Assembly (NCBI GenBank): GCA_964654605.1
Contig: CAZZLW010000076.1
Location: 1-26,184 of the forward strand
Direction: 5' to 3'
Length of the DNA stretch: 26,184 nt
Origin: Raineya sp964654605
Lineage (GTDB): Bacteria > Bacteroidota > Bacteroidia > Cytophagales > Thermonemataceae
The first letter of the stretch is position 1. Each line of letters starts with the position of its first letter. The notes under the pieces are model-generated. The model worked only from the letters and a program-made list of their open reading frames with translations, was not told where the DNA came from and did no database searches. Shown in pieces: positions 1 through 7,440 of this stretch. Made by a program: the position numbers and the translations under genes.

Positions 1-162
1 TACAAACAAACTTTTCCCAAAACGGCGAGGACGCAAATACACCAAAAAACGTTCCCGCCTTGTTTCCAGTAACTCTATGTAGGAAGTCTTATCTACATAC
101 ACATACTCGCTGACTACTTGGGGGAAATTACTCAATCCATAGGGAAAAAATACCTGCCGCAT
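1..162 (-). CDS. AAA-ATPase-like / PD-(D/E)XK nuclease superfamily protein, N-terminal 54 residues (cut by window edge)
   Basis: An open frame starts at the ATG at 162 and runs off the left edge. The visible residues contain YVDKTSYIELLE followed by FLVYLRPRRFGKSLF. This is the hallmark opening of the AAA-ATPase-like family (PF09820), whose members usually end in a PD-(D/E)XK nuclease domain (former DUF1703). RPRRFGKS is the Walker A region of that family. These proteins are often multi-copy in Bacteroidota and their physiological role is not established. The gene lies 13 bp after the small membrane protein gene and could be co-transcribed with it and the helicase. The ATPase core and the nuclease domain lie outside the window, so their presence is inferred from the family. 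Confidence 0.8.
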   Translation of the reverse strand, partial: MRQVFFPYGLSNFPQVVSEYVYVDKTSYIELLETRRERFLVYLRPRRFGKSLFV

Positions 163-175
163 AGAAGGCAAACTT

Positions 176-412
176 TTACTTTTTCAAACTGCTTTTAATT
201 TTATTTTTGCCTTGTGAGCTATTTTTTTGAGTTGCTTGTGTTTTTTCCTTTTCCACTCTCAAATTTTTACGATAGCCATAAATAAACAGGCTAATCAACA
301 TCATCATTAGCACCCAATAGTTTTCAGCAAATCTGCCCATCATTATCTCATAAATACCAATAATGAGAAAGCCTACGGAAGCGGAAAGTAAAAGCGTATC
401 AATGAGTTTCAT
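176..412 (-). CDS. small two-helix membrane protein, function unknown
   Basis: A 78-residue protein with two hydrophobic segments, about residues 6-23 (LLLSASVGFLIIGIYEI) and 31-47 (YWVLMMMLISLFIYGYR). A strongly basic, Lys/Ser/Gln-rich tail follows from about residue 48, probably cytoplasmic. The gene begins 9 bp after the stop of the helicase gene, so it is probably translated from the same transcript. I do not recognise a family. Small proteins of this two-helix form are common in Bacteroidota and often poorly conserved. The ORF is credible because of the tight spacing and the coherent membrane topology. Confidence 0.6.
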   Translation of the reverse strand: MKLIDTLLLSASVGFLIIGIYEIMMGRFAENYWVLMMMLISLFIYGYRKNLRVEKEKTQATQKNSSQGKNKIKSSLKK

Positions 413-421
413 AAAGATATA

Positions 422-3259
422 CTATTTCAAAATACGTTTTAGTTTGCTGGTAAGAAGTTTTTCAAGTACAAAAGTTGGCTTCTTATCTGTTTCCTTCAAT
501 TTTCGTAATTCAGGCTTAAACTTACCAAATCGGAATATTCGGTTTTCTTGTACTTCATCTGGCTGAAAGTTTCCTGCATTTTGTAAATTTTGCACAAAAA
601 AGTTTACCCATTTATCCACTCTATTGTCAAAGCCACCATTACGACTGATGACATAGAGCTTGTGAACTGCTCTTGTGAAAGCCACATACATCAAATTAAG
701 ATTTTCTACGACTTCTTTTTCTATTTCACCTTGGCTCGATGCCCCCAAAACTTGTTGGTGGTCTTTTTTAAGACTCATCAAAATATATTCGGGCAGTAAG
801 TTTTTTGTTTCTTCAGGAATGTTTTCAAGGTTTTCTTTGGCTATCCAAGCACTGCGTTTGTGGTCAGGAACGGCTAGCCAATCGCAATAAGGCACAATCA
901 CAACAGGATATTCCAAACCTTTCGATTTATGAATGGTAGTAATAGTAATGGCATTGCTATCGGCAGGAATATCCACGGCAATTTCGTGCTTTTTTTGCTC
1001 CCACTCTTCAATCAAATCTCCCAAATTGTACTGATTTTGCCCCTCAAAATCCATTACCCAATCCAAAAATCTGAAAATATATTCCAAATTTTCTTGATGC
1101 TTTTCTAAAATTTCAAAAGTTCGCAAAATTTCCTGACAGGTTTCATACAAACTCAAAGATTGTAGGTAGTTAAAATCCAATAAATAACCTTTTGCCTGAA
1201 AAAACTGCAAAAAATTATCCAAAGAAGCTGTTTTATCATACACAATCTGATGAATTTGCTCATTTTGTTCTTGCGTAGGAATTTCTTTGAGAATGGCTTT
1301 GAAAAATAAGTAAAGAGCCTCAGACTTAGCAAGTACATTTTCCGAATTTTCCAACACTTTCAGCATTGCAACCAAGAAACTCACTTTTTCATCAGCCGAA
1401 ACCACCAGCGAATCGGCAGATACTACCTCAAAACCTTGTTCTTTGAGCAAATTAGCCACTTTGATAGCATTGTTTTTGTTTCTAAACAAGATGGCAATAT
1501 CTTTGTTTTCAAAGCCTTGTTGCAAGTTCTCCTGAATAATAGAAAGAATTTTGATTTGCGTAACTTCGTCGTAACTATGATTTTCGTTTTTTTCTGCTAA
1601 ATGAATCTGCACTTCGCCATTAGGTTCTTTGCCACGAGGTACATCTTGCCTGAAGTAATCATCATAAACTTTTTTAATGAGCGGATATTCGGCTTGTTTC
1701 CAATCGGCAATAATGGAAAAAAAAGTATTATTAAACTCTATGATTTTGGAATCGCTTCGGTAATTGGTTTCCAGATTTTTACGCTGTACATTTATCCTAA
1801 TGGTTTCATAGCGTTCGCTTAAAAGGTCTTTGGCATCAGCGTGGTCTTGAAAATGAATTTGAGCCATTTCTACCAGCCCTTTGATATGTGCGTGGCTGGC
1901 TTCGGGCAAAGAAGCACAAGCCAAATTTACAATTTGCTCCATTTCTCCCCCTCGCCAGCGGTAAATGGACTGCTTGGCATCGCCTACAATCATATTGAAC
2001 TTGCCATTGGCAAGGCTATTTTCTACCAAAGGGAGCAAGTTGTGCCATTGCAAAACCGAAGTATCCTGAAACTCATCTATCAAAAGATGTTGGTATTTTT
2101 CGCCAATTCTTTCATAAATAAATGGAATAGGCTCACTCTGAATAATTTGAGCAATCTTTTCGTTGGTTTCGGCAATATACACCAAATTGTTTTTGATTTT
2201 GAATAGCTCCAAAGAATTATGAATTTCCCCTGTGAGAGCAACCTTGTAGAGGTCTTCCAAAATAGCAGAAAGCAGTATATACATTTCCCGCTCGCGTTCA
2301 ATTTTGTGGCAAATGTAAGATAATAGCTCTCGCATTGGCTCTTTGTAGGTATCTATGAGTTGTTTTTGTTTAGACCTGTCCGAATACCATTTGTCTTCGT
2401 CCAAAGTTTTAAGAGTAAAACTATTGAGTTCAACCAAAAAATCTTTGTCTTCAACGATTTTTTTCAAAAGTCCGTAAAAACCTTTGCCACTCTGATACAA
2501 ACTTGTTTCTTCAATACCCTTGCTTTGAATAAGATGTAGCAATTTTTCAGCTTTTTGAAACAAATCATTTTCATAAGATTTGACAAACTTTTCCAGAGCT
2601 TTGATAGACTGGTGATAGCTTTTCAGTTCTTTTTGGGCAAGTTTGCGAGCAATAGGACGAGAGCGTTCCTGATACAACTCCCCCGTGAATTGAGCTAATT
2701 TATGATGTATATTTCGCCAATTTTCGCCATTTTCTACTTCATTTTTTACAAATTCCAGCAAAAAGTTCGTTACATCATCAGCCTGCTGGCTACCTACTTT
2801 CGCTATCAGTTCATCAACAGCATTATGCGTAAGAGCTTTGGTGTCCAAGTCCAGTTCATAACTACTTGGAATATTTAACTCTTGTGTAAAAGCAGAAATA
2901 ACCTTATTGGTAAAGCTATCTATCGTGCCGATGGAAAAATCAGAGTAATGATAAATAATTTGCTCAAAAGCGTCTTTGGCACGTTTGCGTAAGGTTTCTG
3001 TATCAATACCCAATTCTTGGGCTATGATATTTTGTAAATCTTTATCCTGATTTTGCCAAAAAGCAAGCAGTTTGGTTAGCACCCTGCTTTTCATTTCTTG
3101 GGCGGCATCTTTGGTAAAAGTAATTGCCAAAATTTTCCGAAAATATTGTGGATTAAATCCATTTTCGCTTTCGTAGCTTGCCAAAGCAAGTTTCAAGTAT
3201 TCTTTGGTGAGCGTGTAGGTTTTTCCTGAACCTGCCGAAGAAGTATAAACAACGAACAT
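422..3259 (-). CDS. RecB/AddA-type UvrD-family DNA helicase, no C-terminal nuclease domain
   Basis: This is a superfamily 1 helicase of 945 residues that should unwind DNA ends during double-strand break repair, normally with an AddB/RecC-like partner. Visible motifs are Walker A SSAGSGKT (residues 7-14), motif Ia AITFTKDAAQEMKSR (about 45-59), GTIDSF near 113, Walker B LLIDEFQDTS near 397, motif III GDAKQSIYRWRGG near 427, motif V TIHKSKGLEYP near 778 and motif VI YVAFTRA near 856. The frame is open up to 3454, but I choose the ATG at 3259. Family members begin within a few residues of the Walker A, a TATCTTTG -10-like box lies just upstream of 3259, and the longer version would read through a terminator hairpin. 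Only about 85 residues follow motif VI, too short for the usual RecB/AddA PD-(D/E)XK nuclease. The exact subfamily (AddA versus RecB) is not certain. Confidence 0.88.
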   Translation of the reverse strand: MFVVYTSSAGSGKTYTLTKEYLKLALASYESENGFNPQYFRKILAITFTKDAAQEMKSRVLTKLLAFWQNQDKDLQNIIAQELGIDTETLRKRAKDAFEQIIYHYSDFSIGTIDSFTNKVISAFTQELNIPSSYELDLDTKALTHNAVDELIAKVGSQQADDVTNFLLEFVKNEVENGENWRNIHHKLAQFTGELYQERSRPIARKLAQKELKSYHQSIKALEKFVKSYENDLFQKAEKLLHLIQSKGIEETSLYQSGKGFYGLLKKIVEDKDFLVELNSFTLKTLDEDKWYSDRSKQKQLIDTYKEPMRELLSYICHKIEREREMYILLSAILEDLYKVALTGEIHNSLELFKIKNNLVYIAETNEKIAQIIQSEPIPFIYERIGEKYQHLLIDEFQDTSVLQWHNLLPLVENSLANGKFNMIVGDAKQSIYRWRGGEMEQIVNLACASLPEASHAHIKGLVEMAQIHFQDHADAKDLLSERYETIRINVQRKNLETNYRSDSKIIEFNNTFFSIIADWKQAEYPLIKKVYDDYFRQDVPRGKEPNGEVQIHLAEKNENHSYDEVTQIKILSIIQENLQQGFENKDIAILFRNKNNAIKVANLLKEQGFEVVSADSLVVSADEKVSFLVAMLKVLENSENVLAKSEALYLFFKAILKEIPTQEQNEQIHQIVYDKTASLDNFLQFFQAKGYLLDFNYLQSLSLYETCQEILRTFEILEKHQENLEYIFRFLDWVMDFEGQNQYNLGDLIEEWEQKKHEIAVDIPADSNAITITTIHKSKGLEYPVVIVPYCDWLAVPDHKRSAWIAKENLENIPEETKNLLPEYILMSLKKDHQQVLGASSQGEIEKEVVENLNLMYVAFTRAVHKLYVISRNGGFDNRVDKWVNFFVQNLQNAGNFQPDEVQENRIFRFGKFKPELRKLKETDKKPTFVLEKLLTSKLKRILK

Positions 3260-3284
3260 AGGTTTGTAGTATGGGGATTGAGTA

Positions 3285-3292
3285 CAAAGATA
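3285..3292 (-). promoter_or_regulatory. putative -7 promoter element of the helicase gene
   Basis: On the minus strand this reads TATCTTTG, a full match to the Bacteroidota -7 consensus TAnnTTTG. Transcription would start near 3278, about 20 nt before the ATG at 3259. I see no convincing TTTG at the -33 position. The element supports the short start of the helicase gene. Confidence 0.5.
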
Positions 3293-3305
3293 GCATTTTA
3301 CAAAG

Positions 3306-3341
3306 AAAAACGCTAAATCTTGCAAAAGATTTAGCGTTTTT
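3306..3341 (-). terminator. intrinsic terminator after the lipoprotein gene
   Basis: A perfect 16-bp inverted repeat (3306-3321 with 3326-3341) with a 4-nt GCAA loop. The stem has A5 on one side and T5 on the other, so it could terminate in both directions. It lies 24 bp after the stop of the lipoprotein gene and just upstream of the helicase promoter, separating the two units. Confidence 0.85.
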
Positions 3342-3365
3342 GAGATTTCTTTTATAGCCTCTGTT

Positions 3366-3782
3366 TTACTGAATTTTTCTCCACTTTTGTCTAAAACTTG
3401 GATTGTTTCTATTGCCAAAAGTAAAAATAAATTCAGTATTGGTGAGGGTTTCAATGTTGTAAAGCAATCCCTCTATCACAATAATAGTTCCATCGGCACT
3501 GATAGCATAAGGAGAATTGCGATTGGGGTCGTTAAAGCAAGAATTATTAGGGCTACTTACATAGCATCTGCCGTCAGTTCTGAAATCAAACACGGTAGGA
3601 TTGGCAACCTCGCAAGGTCCTAAAAGATTATTTCCTCCTGCATTGATATCTATGACCTCCAATTGTTGCCATTTGCCCAAAATCAGTCTTTGTTTTTCAG
3701 AAAGGGTTGGCACATCTTCCTTTTTCTTACAAGAAGCGGCTACGACAAAAGCCATCAAGAGAAATAACAAGTTTTTTTTCAT
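3366..3782 (-). CDS. small lipoprotein, lipocalin-like domain family
   Basis: A 138-residue secreted lipoprotein. The N-terminus is a short basic start, a hydrophobic stretch and a lipobox ending VVAASC, so Cys18 would be the lipidated residue, followed by KKK. The mature part has the pattern of Bacteroidota lipocalin-like proteins (PF13648 type): LILGKWQQLEVID near the start, then short beta-rich segments such as FDFRTDGRCYVSS and GLLYNIETLTNTEFIFTF, ending in a basic RQKWRKIQ. Three further cysteines are present and could form disulfides in the periplasm. The ligand and role are unknown. It appears to be a single-gene unit, with a strong terminator directly downstream and an AT-rich spacer upstream. 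Confidence 0.75.
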   Translation of the reverse strand: MKKNLLFLLMAFVVAASCKKKEDVPTLSEKQRLILGKWQQLEVIDINAGGNNLLGPCEVANPTVFDFRTDGRCYVSSPNNSCFNDPNRNSPYAISADGTIIVIEGLLYNIETLTNTEFIFTFGNRNNPSFRQKWRKIQ

Positions 3783-3865
3783 AAATTTTTAGGGTTAAAA
3801 GTGGAAATGAGATACTCTACTCTATTTACGTAAAAATTTTTGAAAATGTTTCAAAAAATGGCTTT

Positions 3866-4366
3866 TCAAATAGAAATTTTTTCAAAATTCTCATCAATAG
3901 GCTTGATGATACTTTCCAGACTAACTGCTTTTTCGCTCCACTCCCTCCAACTTTTAGAGGAATATACTACGGCGATATGAGAAGTTCCTAGTCCCTCAAA
4001 AACATCACCTGTAAGAAATTCAACAAGGTAAGAAATATGAGGGTTATGCCCTACTATCAAGATTTCCTTGTGGTTATCATTAAAAGATTGAATAAGTTTG
4101 AGCCAAATACGAAGGCTGGCATTGTATAGTTCATCTTGGGTCTGAATCAAATCGCTATCAAAGCGTATTTGCTCTGCAAAAATTTGAGCCGTGGTAAGAG
4201 TACGCACCGCAGAGCTTGCCCAAATCTGCTGAATTCTGGCATTTCTTTCAAAAAGTTGTTTTCCAACGTTCATTGCTTGTTTGTATCCGTTGGGGCTCAA
4301 TGCCCGCTCAAAGTCTTTGTAGCCACTTTCGGCTTCAGCGTGCCGAGCTATGTATAAGGTTTTCAT
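3866..4366 (-). CDS. SixA-type histidine phosphatase
   Basis: A 166-residue member of the histidine phosphatase superfamily and of typical SixA length. SixA removes phosphate from phosphohistidine on signalling proteins. The catalytic RHA motif is at residues 8-10 (YIARHAEAE), with the phosphorylatable His9 and Arg8. The second-half residues are Arg55 in SSAVRTLTTA and His107 in VGHNPHISYL, together forming the phosphate pocket. It has no signal peptide, so it is cytosolic. The ATG at 4366 fits because RHA normally falls 8-10 residues from the start and a promoter-like TAATTTTG lies 23 bp upstream. The substrate cannot be deduced, and a small-molecule phosphatase is possible. Confidence 0.85.
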   Translation of the reverse strand: MKTLYIARHAEAESGYKDFERALSPNGYKQAMNVGKQLFERNARIQQIWASSAVRTLTTAQIFAEQIRFDSDLIQTQDELYNASLRIWLKLIQSFNDNHKEILIVGHNPHISYLVEFLTGDVFEGLGTSHIAVVYSSKSWREWSEKAVSLESIIKPIDENFEKISI

Positions 4367-4388
4367 TGTTTGTTAGTGTTTAGCCTCG

Positions 4389-4423
4389 CAAAATTAAAAA
4401 AAAAAGTAACTATTTACGTTCAA
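4389..4423 (-). promoter_or_regulatory. putative promoter of the sixA-like gene
   Basis: Minus-strand reading gives TTG at 4423-4421, a 24-nt spacer containing a T10 run, and TAATTTTG at 4396-4389, matching the -7 consensus TAnnTTTG. The spacer is slightly longer than usual. The TTG belongs to the conserved right end of the intergenic repeat that follows it. Confidence 0.4.
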
Positions 4424-4505
4424 AATTTCAAAGGTTCAAGCGTTTAATGTGAAAGTTTTACTACGTCTAAATATCTAATGTTCTAAATCCTGTTTCCTGT
4501 TTCTT
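4406..4505 (-). repeat. composite intergenic repeat, copy 1
   Basis: Read on the minus strand, the element starts with a polypurine tract (GAAACAGGAAACAGGATTTAGA), has GCTTGAAC in the middle and ends with TTTTGAACGTAAATAGTTAC. The same three blocks in the same order occur on the plus strand at 6733-6864. It fills most of the spacer between aroA and the sixA-like gene. The middle contains loosely repeated TTGAA/TTTGAA/TTTAGA words. No ORF is evident. Confidence 0.6.
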
Positions 4506-4520
4506 ACCGCCAATAGGCAC

Positions 4521-5762
4521 TCAATTTATCTTTTTCCATTCTTGCCAAAAGTTAGGATAAGATTTTTCTACTACCTCTGGATTTTCTATTTGTAAAGCAC
4601 ACCGATAGCTGAGCGGAGCGAAAGCCATTGCCATTCTATGGTCTTGGTAGGTAGCTATATCCACTGCTCCCTCTGAAAAGTCTAATACTTCTACTTTTTC
4701 CAGTTTCCAAGTATTTTCAGCAATTTCATAAAATTGAAAACCAAACTTTCTGACTTCATTTTGCAAGGCTTGCAAGCGGTCAGTTTCTTTGATTTTCAGA
4801 CTTTCTACGCCTTTGGCTATCAGTGTTATGTTTTTTCCAACACACAAAGCTACAAGGGTTTGTGCCAAATCAGGCTGGTTACTGAAATCGTATTCAAAAA
4901 AATTTGTCTCGGGCTCACCTATCTTGCAGATTCTAACACCATTTTTTTCGTAAAAAGTTTTTATACCAAAAAATTCCATTATGGTAGCAATCTGACTATC
5001 CCCTTGTAAAGAATTTTTTTTGAGGTAAGGTAAAAAAATTTCTGCCTCCTTTGCCAGTGTAGCTACACTATACCAATAGCTCGCCGCCGACCAGTCTGCT
5101 TCTATTGCAAAATCTTTCATCTGATAAAGTTGTGGCTGAATTGTAACAATATTTTCATTCCACTTACTTTCTACTTCAAAGTTTTTCATTAAAGAAAGTG
5201 TCATTTTGATATAGGGTAAAGAACTTACTTTGTTTTGCAAAGTTATTTGCAAGCCATTTTTCATAACAGGTGCAATCATCAACAAAGCCGAAACAAACTG
5301 ACTGCTCACATCACTACGAATGGAAATGCTATTTTTCTTTTGCTGAAAACCCTGAATTTGTAAGGGTGGAAAGCCTTTTCCTCCTAAATAATTGATTTCT
5401 GCTCCCAGCTCTTGTAGAGCCTCTACCAAAATACCAATAGGTCTTTGGTGCATACGTTCAGTGCCTTCTAAAATGGCTTTTCGGTTGGTTACAGCACAAA
5501 AGGCTGTCAGGAAACGCATTGTTGTTCCTGCATCTTGTACATTGAGCCTTGGTGCTGTACTTTTGAGTAAATTTTGTAAAATTTTGGTATCGCGAGCATC
5601 TGAAATATTCTGAATAGAATATTTGGGCAAAGCAAGTTTTTTCTGTACGTATTGCCACTTGGCAAGAGCCTCTATAATAAGCACTCGGTTGCTTTCACTT
5701 TTGGAAGCTGGCAAATCAATCGTAGTGAAAATTTTTTCAGAAGGTTGAGGTAAAAAAAGCAT
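4521..5762 (-). CDS. aroA: 3-phosphoshikimate 1-carboxyvinyltransferase (EPSP synthase)
   Basis: The enzyme transfers enolpyruvate from PEP to shikimate-3-phosphate, the sixth step of the shikimate pathway, in the cytosol. The 413-residue product shows LPASKSESNR (Lys21, Arg26 for substrate binding), DAGTTMRFLTAF (77-88), RMHQRPIG (Arg107), SSQFVSALLM, IKETDRLQAL (the Glu-Lys catalytic pair region), DHRMAMAFA and a C-terminal KSYPNFW. All the usual active-site blocks are present. The frame is open 25 codons further upstream to 5837, but that extension (MFFLGVKLFVFFCKPF...) is not family-like. A TAGCTTTG box at 5780-5787 lies between the two candidate starts, so I choose 5762. It is somewhat shorter than the E. 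coli enzyme, which is common in this phylum. Confidence 0.92.
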   Translation of the reverse strand: MLFLPQPSEKIFTTIDLPASKSESNRVLIIEALAKWQYVQKKLALPKYSIQNISDARDTKILQNLLKSTAPRLNVQDAGTTMRFLTAFCAVTNRKAILEGTERMHQRPIGILVEALQELGAEINYLGGKGFPPLQIQGFQQKKNSISIRSDVSSQFVSALLMIAPVMKNGLQITLQNKVSSLPYIKMTLSLMKNFEVESKWNENIVTIQPQLYQMKDFAIEADWSAASYWYSVATLAKEAEIFLPYLKKNSLQGDSQIATIMEFFGIKTFYEKNGVRICKIGEPETNFFEYDFSNQPDLAQTLVALCVGKNITLIAKGVESLKIKETDRLQALQNEVRKFGFQFYEIAENTWKLEKVEVLDFSEGAVDIATYQDHRMAMAFAPLSYRCALQIENPEVVEKSYPNFWQEWKKIN

Positions 5763-5779
5763 AAAATCAAGATTTCCTG

Positions 5780-5813
5780 CAAAGCTAATAAAAGGCTTGC
5801 AAAAGAACACAAA
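5780..5813 (-). promoter_or_regulatory. putative aroA promoter
   Basis: Minus strand: TTTG (5813-5810), 22-nt spacer, TAGCTTTG (5787-5780). This matches the Bacteroidota consensus within its accepted spacing range. Transcription would begin near 5773, about 10 nt before the ATG at 5762, which argues against the upstream start. Confidence 0.5.
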
Positions 5814-5884
5814 CAATTTTACTCCAAGAAAAAACATTTAGAACCCAGAGAAGTTTTAGAAATGAAACCTAAATCATACTCCAA

Positions 5885-6694
5885 ATGAAGCGATTTTTTC
5901 TTATTTTTTTGTCCTTTTCTGTATTGAGTGCCTGTGTAACTATCCGTCAAGATGAAGTAGGTTACCGCCGCCGTTTCGGTAAATTGCGTGAAAGAACACT
6001 GAATAGTGGCTTTTACCTAATCAATCCATTTACAACGACAATGATTAAAGTACCTACTCGCACCACCAACTTCACCGTAACTGCTGATTTGCCCACCAAA
6101 GAAGGTCTTACCGTGAAAACGGAAGTTACTTTGCTATATCGTGTGCAACCCAACAAAATTGTTTCTATTCTCAAAGAAATAGGCACCAATTATGAAAACA
6201 ATTTGGTTGCCCCTGCGTTTAGGTCGGCTATACGCGACGTAAGTGCCCGTTTTTTTGCCAAAGACCTCCACACCGCCGAAAGATCTACCATAGAGCAAAC
6301 CATTGCCGCCGATTTAGATAAATTCTTGAAAGAAAAGGGATTTGTTGTAGAAGCTGTTTTGCTCAAAAGTATCAAACTACCTGAAAGGTTGGTAGAAGCC
6401 ATTGAAGCCAAGTTACAAGCCGAGCAAGAAGCTCAAAGAATGCAATTTGTTTTAGAGCAAGAAAAGTTAGAAGCCCAAAGGCGTATCATAGAAGCACAGG
6501 GTACGCGTGATGCCCAAAAAATTCTTGCCGAAGGCTTAAATCCCCTTATTTTGCAGTTTCAATACATTCAGGCTTGGCGAGAGCTTGCCAAATCGCCCAA
6601 TACCAAAGTTATTATTACCGATGGGCAAATGCCTTATATGCTCAATGAAGAGCAAAATTCAGTAAATCCTCTGATTACCCCCAAAAAGAAATAA
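5885..6694 (+). CDS. SPFH/prohibitin-domain lipoprotein
   Basis: This 269-residue protein is the only plus-strand gene in the window. The N-terminus has a signal peptide with lipobox VLSAC (Cys17), so it is probably a lipoprotein rather than a transmembrane-anchored prohibitin. Residues about 20-200 match the prohibitin/SPFH pattern: VGYRRRFGKLRERTLNSGFYLINPF, then VPTRTTNFTV, TKEGLTVKTEVTLLYRV and AFRSAIRDVSARF. A Glu/Gln/Ala-rich coiled coil follows (about 185-225, with EAKLQAEQEAQRMQFVLEQ), then the family-typical AQGTRDAQKILAEGL and a C-terminus containing TDGQMPYML. Such proteins assemble into large rings that scaffold membrane domains or restrain membrane proteases. It is transcribed divergently from aroA. 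No matching protease gene is adjacent. Confidence 0.87.
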   Translation: MKRFFLIFLSFSVLSACVTIRQDEVGYRRRFGKLRERTLNSGFYLINPFTTTMIKVPTRTTNFTVTADLPTKEGLTVKTEVTLLYRVQPNKIVSILKEIGTNYENNLVAPAFRSAIRDVSARFFAKDLHTAERSTIEQTIAADLDKFLKEKGFVVEAVLLKSIKLPERLVEAIEAKLQAEQEAQRMQFVLEQEKLEAQRRIIEAQGTRDAQKILAEGLNPLILQFQYIQAWRELAKSPNTKVIITDGQMPYMLNEEQNSVNPLITPKKK

Positions 6695-6732
6695 ATTGAA
6701 TTCATTTCTGGTGATTGTTTAGGTATAGTTTG

Positions 6733-6864
6733 CAGGAAGGAAACAGGAAAAAGGAAACAAGATACAGGAAACTGGATTTTAGAGAAATATCAGACAAAAA
6801 TGGGAGATGAAGCCCTTAAAGGCTTGAACATCAAACACTGGACTTTTTGAACGTAAATAATTAC
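6733..6864 (+). repeat. composite intergenic repeat, copy 2
   Basis: The plus strand carries a long polypurine tract of GGAAACAGG/GGAAACAAG units (6733-6775) and GGATTTTAGAG. About 38 nt later comes TTAAAGGCTTGAAC, then TTTTTGAACGTAAATAATTAC. Order and spacing parallel the copy at 4406-4505 on the other strand, although the connecting sequence has diverged. It fills most of the 200-bp spacer between the convergent prohibitin-like and rfbC genes. A small hairpin (AAGCC-N6-GGCTT at 6810-6825) is inside. Confidence 0.6.
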
Positions 6865-6894
6865 AATTTCTAAAAAATATTGCCTTTTGCCCTT

Positions 6895-7434
6895 TTACCC
6901 CCCTTGAAAAGCGGGCAAGAGGCTATCTTTGGTGGATACAATAATATCTTTACTCTCAACTTGCCAATCAATTTGCAAGGTTTTATCGTTGTAGATAATC
7001 CCTCCTTCGGCTTGGGGGGCATAGTAATTATCGCACTTGTAAAGCACTTCTGCCCACTCCGAAAGCACTACAAAGCCGTGAGCAAAACCACGAGGAATGT
7101 AGAGCTGCTTTTTGTTTTCTGCGGAAAGTTCGAAACCGAGCCATTTGCCATACGTTGGCGAATCAGGACGAATATCTACGGCTACGTCAAAAATTTTTCC
7201 TCTGATAACCTTAATGAGCTTTGCCTGCTCAAAAGGTGGTTTTTGAAAGTGCAAACCTCGAATTACGCCAAACTTGGAAAGCGAATGATTATCTTGTACA
7301 AATGGTAAATCTATACATGTGGCGTTGTAAAACTCTTTCTGATTGAAACTCTCATAGAAATAGCCTCGTTCGTCTTCAAACAAACGAGGCTCAAAAAGCA
7401 AAAGTCCTTCAATGGCTGTTTTCAAAAAAGGCAT
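6895..7434 (-). CDS. rfbC: dTDP-4-dehydrorhamnose 3,5-epimerase
   Basis: This 179-residue cupin-fold epimerase converts dTDP-4-keto-6-deoxyglucose to dTDP-4-keto-L-rhamnose, the third step of dTDP-L-rhamnose synthesis for surface polysaccharide. Characteristic blocks are LFEDERGYFYESF, QDNHSLSKFGVIRGLHFQ with the catalytic base His62, AKLIKVIRGKIFDVAVDIR, IPRGFAHGF (His119), EVLYKCDNYYAP with Tyr132 at the expected acid position, and STKD with Asp170. The length is normal for the family. It starts 6 bp after the prolyl isomerase stop, so the two are likely one transcript. No other rhamnose-pathway gene is in the window, so rfbA, rfbB and rfbD must lie elsewhere if the pathway is complete. Confidence 0.93.
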   Translation of the reverse strand: MPFLKTAIEGLLLFEPRLFEDERGYFYESFNQKEFYNATCIDLPFVQDNHSLSKFGVIRGLHFQKPPFEQAKLIKVIRGKIFDVAVDIRPDSPTYGKWLGFELSAENKKQLYIPRGFAHGFVVLSEWAEVLYKCDNYYAPQAEGGIIYNDKTLQIDWQVESKDIIVSTKDSLLPAFQGG

Positions 7435-7440
7435 TTTTTC

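Noticed and set aside
1841..2206. 121-codon plus-strand frame opposite the helicase
   Set aside because: Lies fully antisense to a well-supported helicase with continuous motifs, and its product has no family character.
3260..3454. 65-codon N-terminal extension of the helicase
   Set aside because: It would translate a perfect 16-bp terminator stem, overlap the lipoprotein gene's end and start before the promoter box. Family members begin near the Walker A.
6880..7308. 142-codon plus-strand frame opposite rfbC
   Set aside because: Antisense shadow of a complete rfbC with all catalytic residues. No signal or domain of its own.
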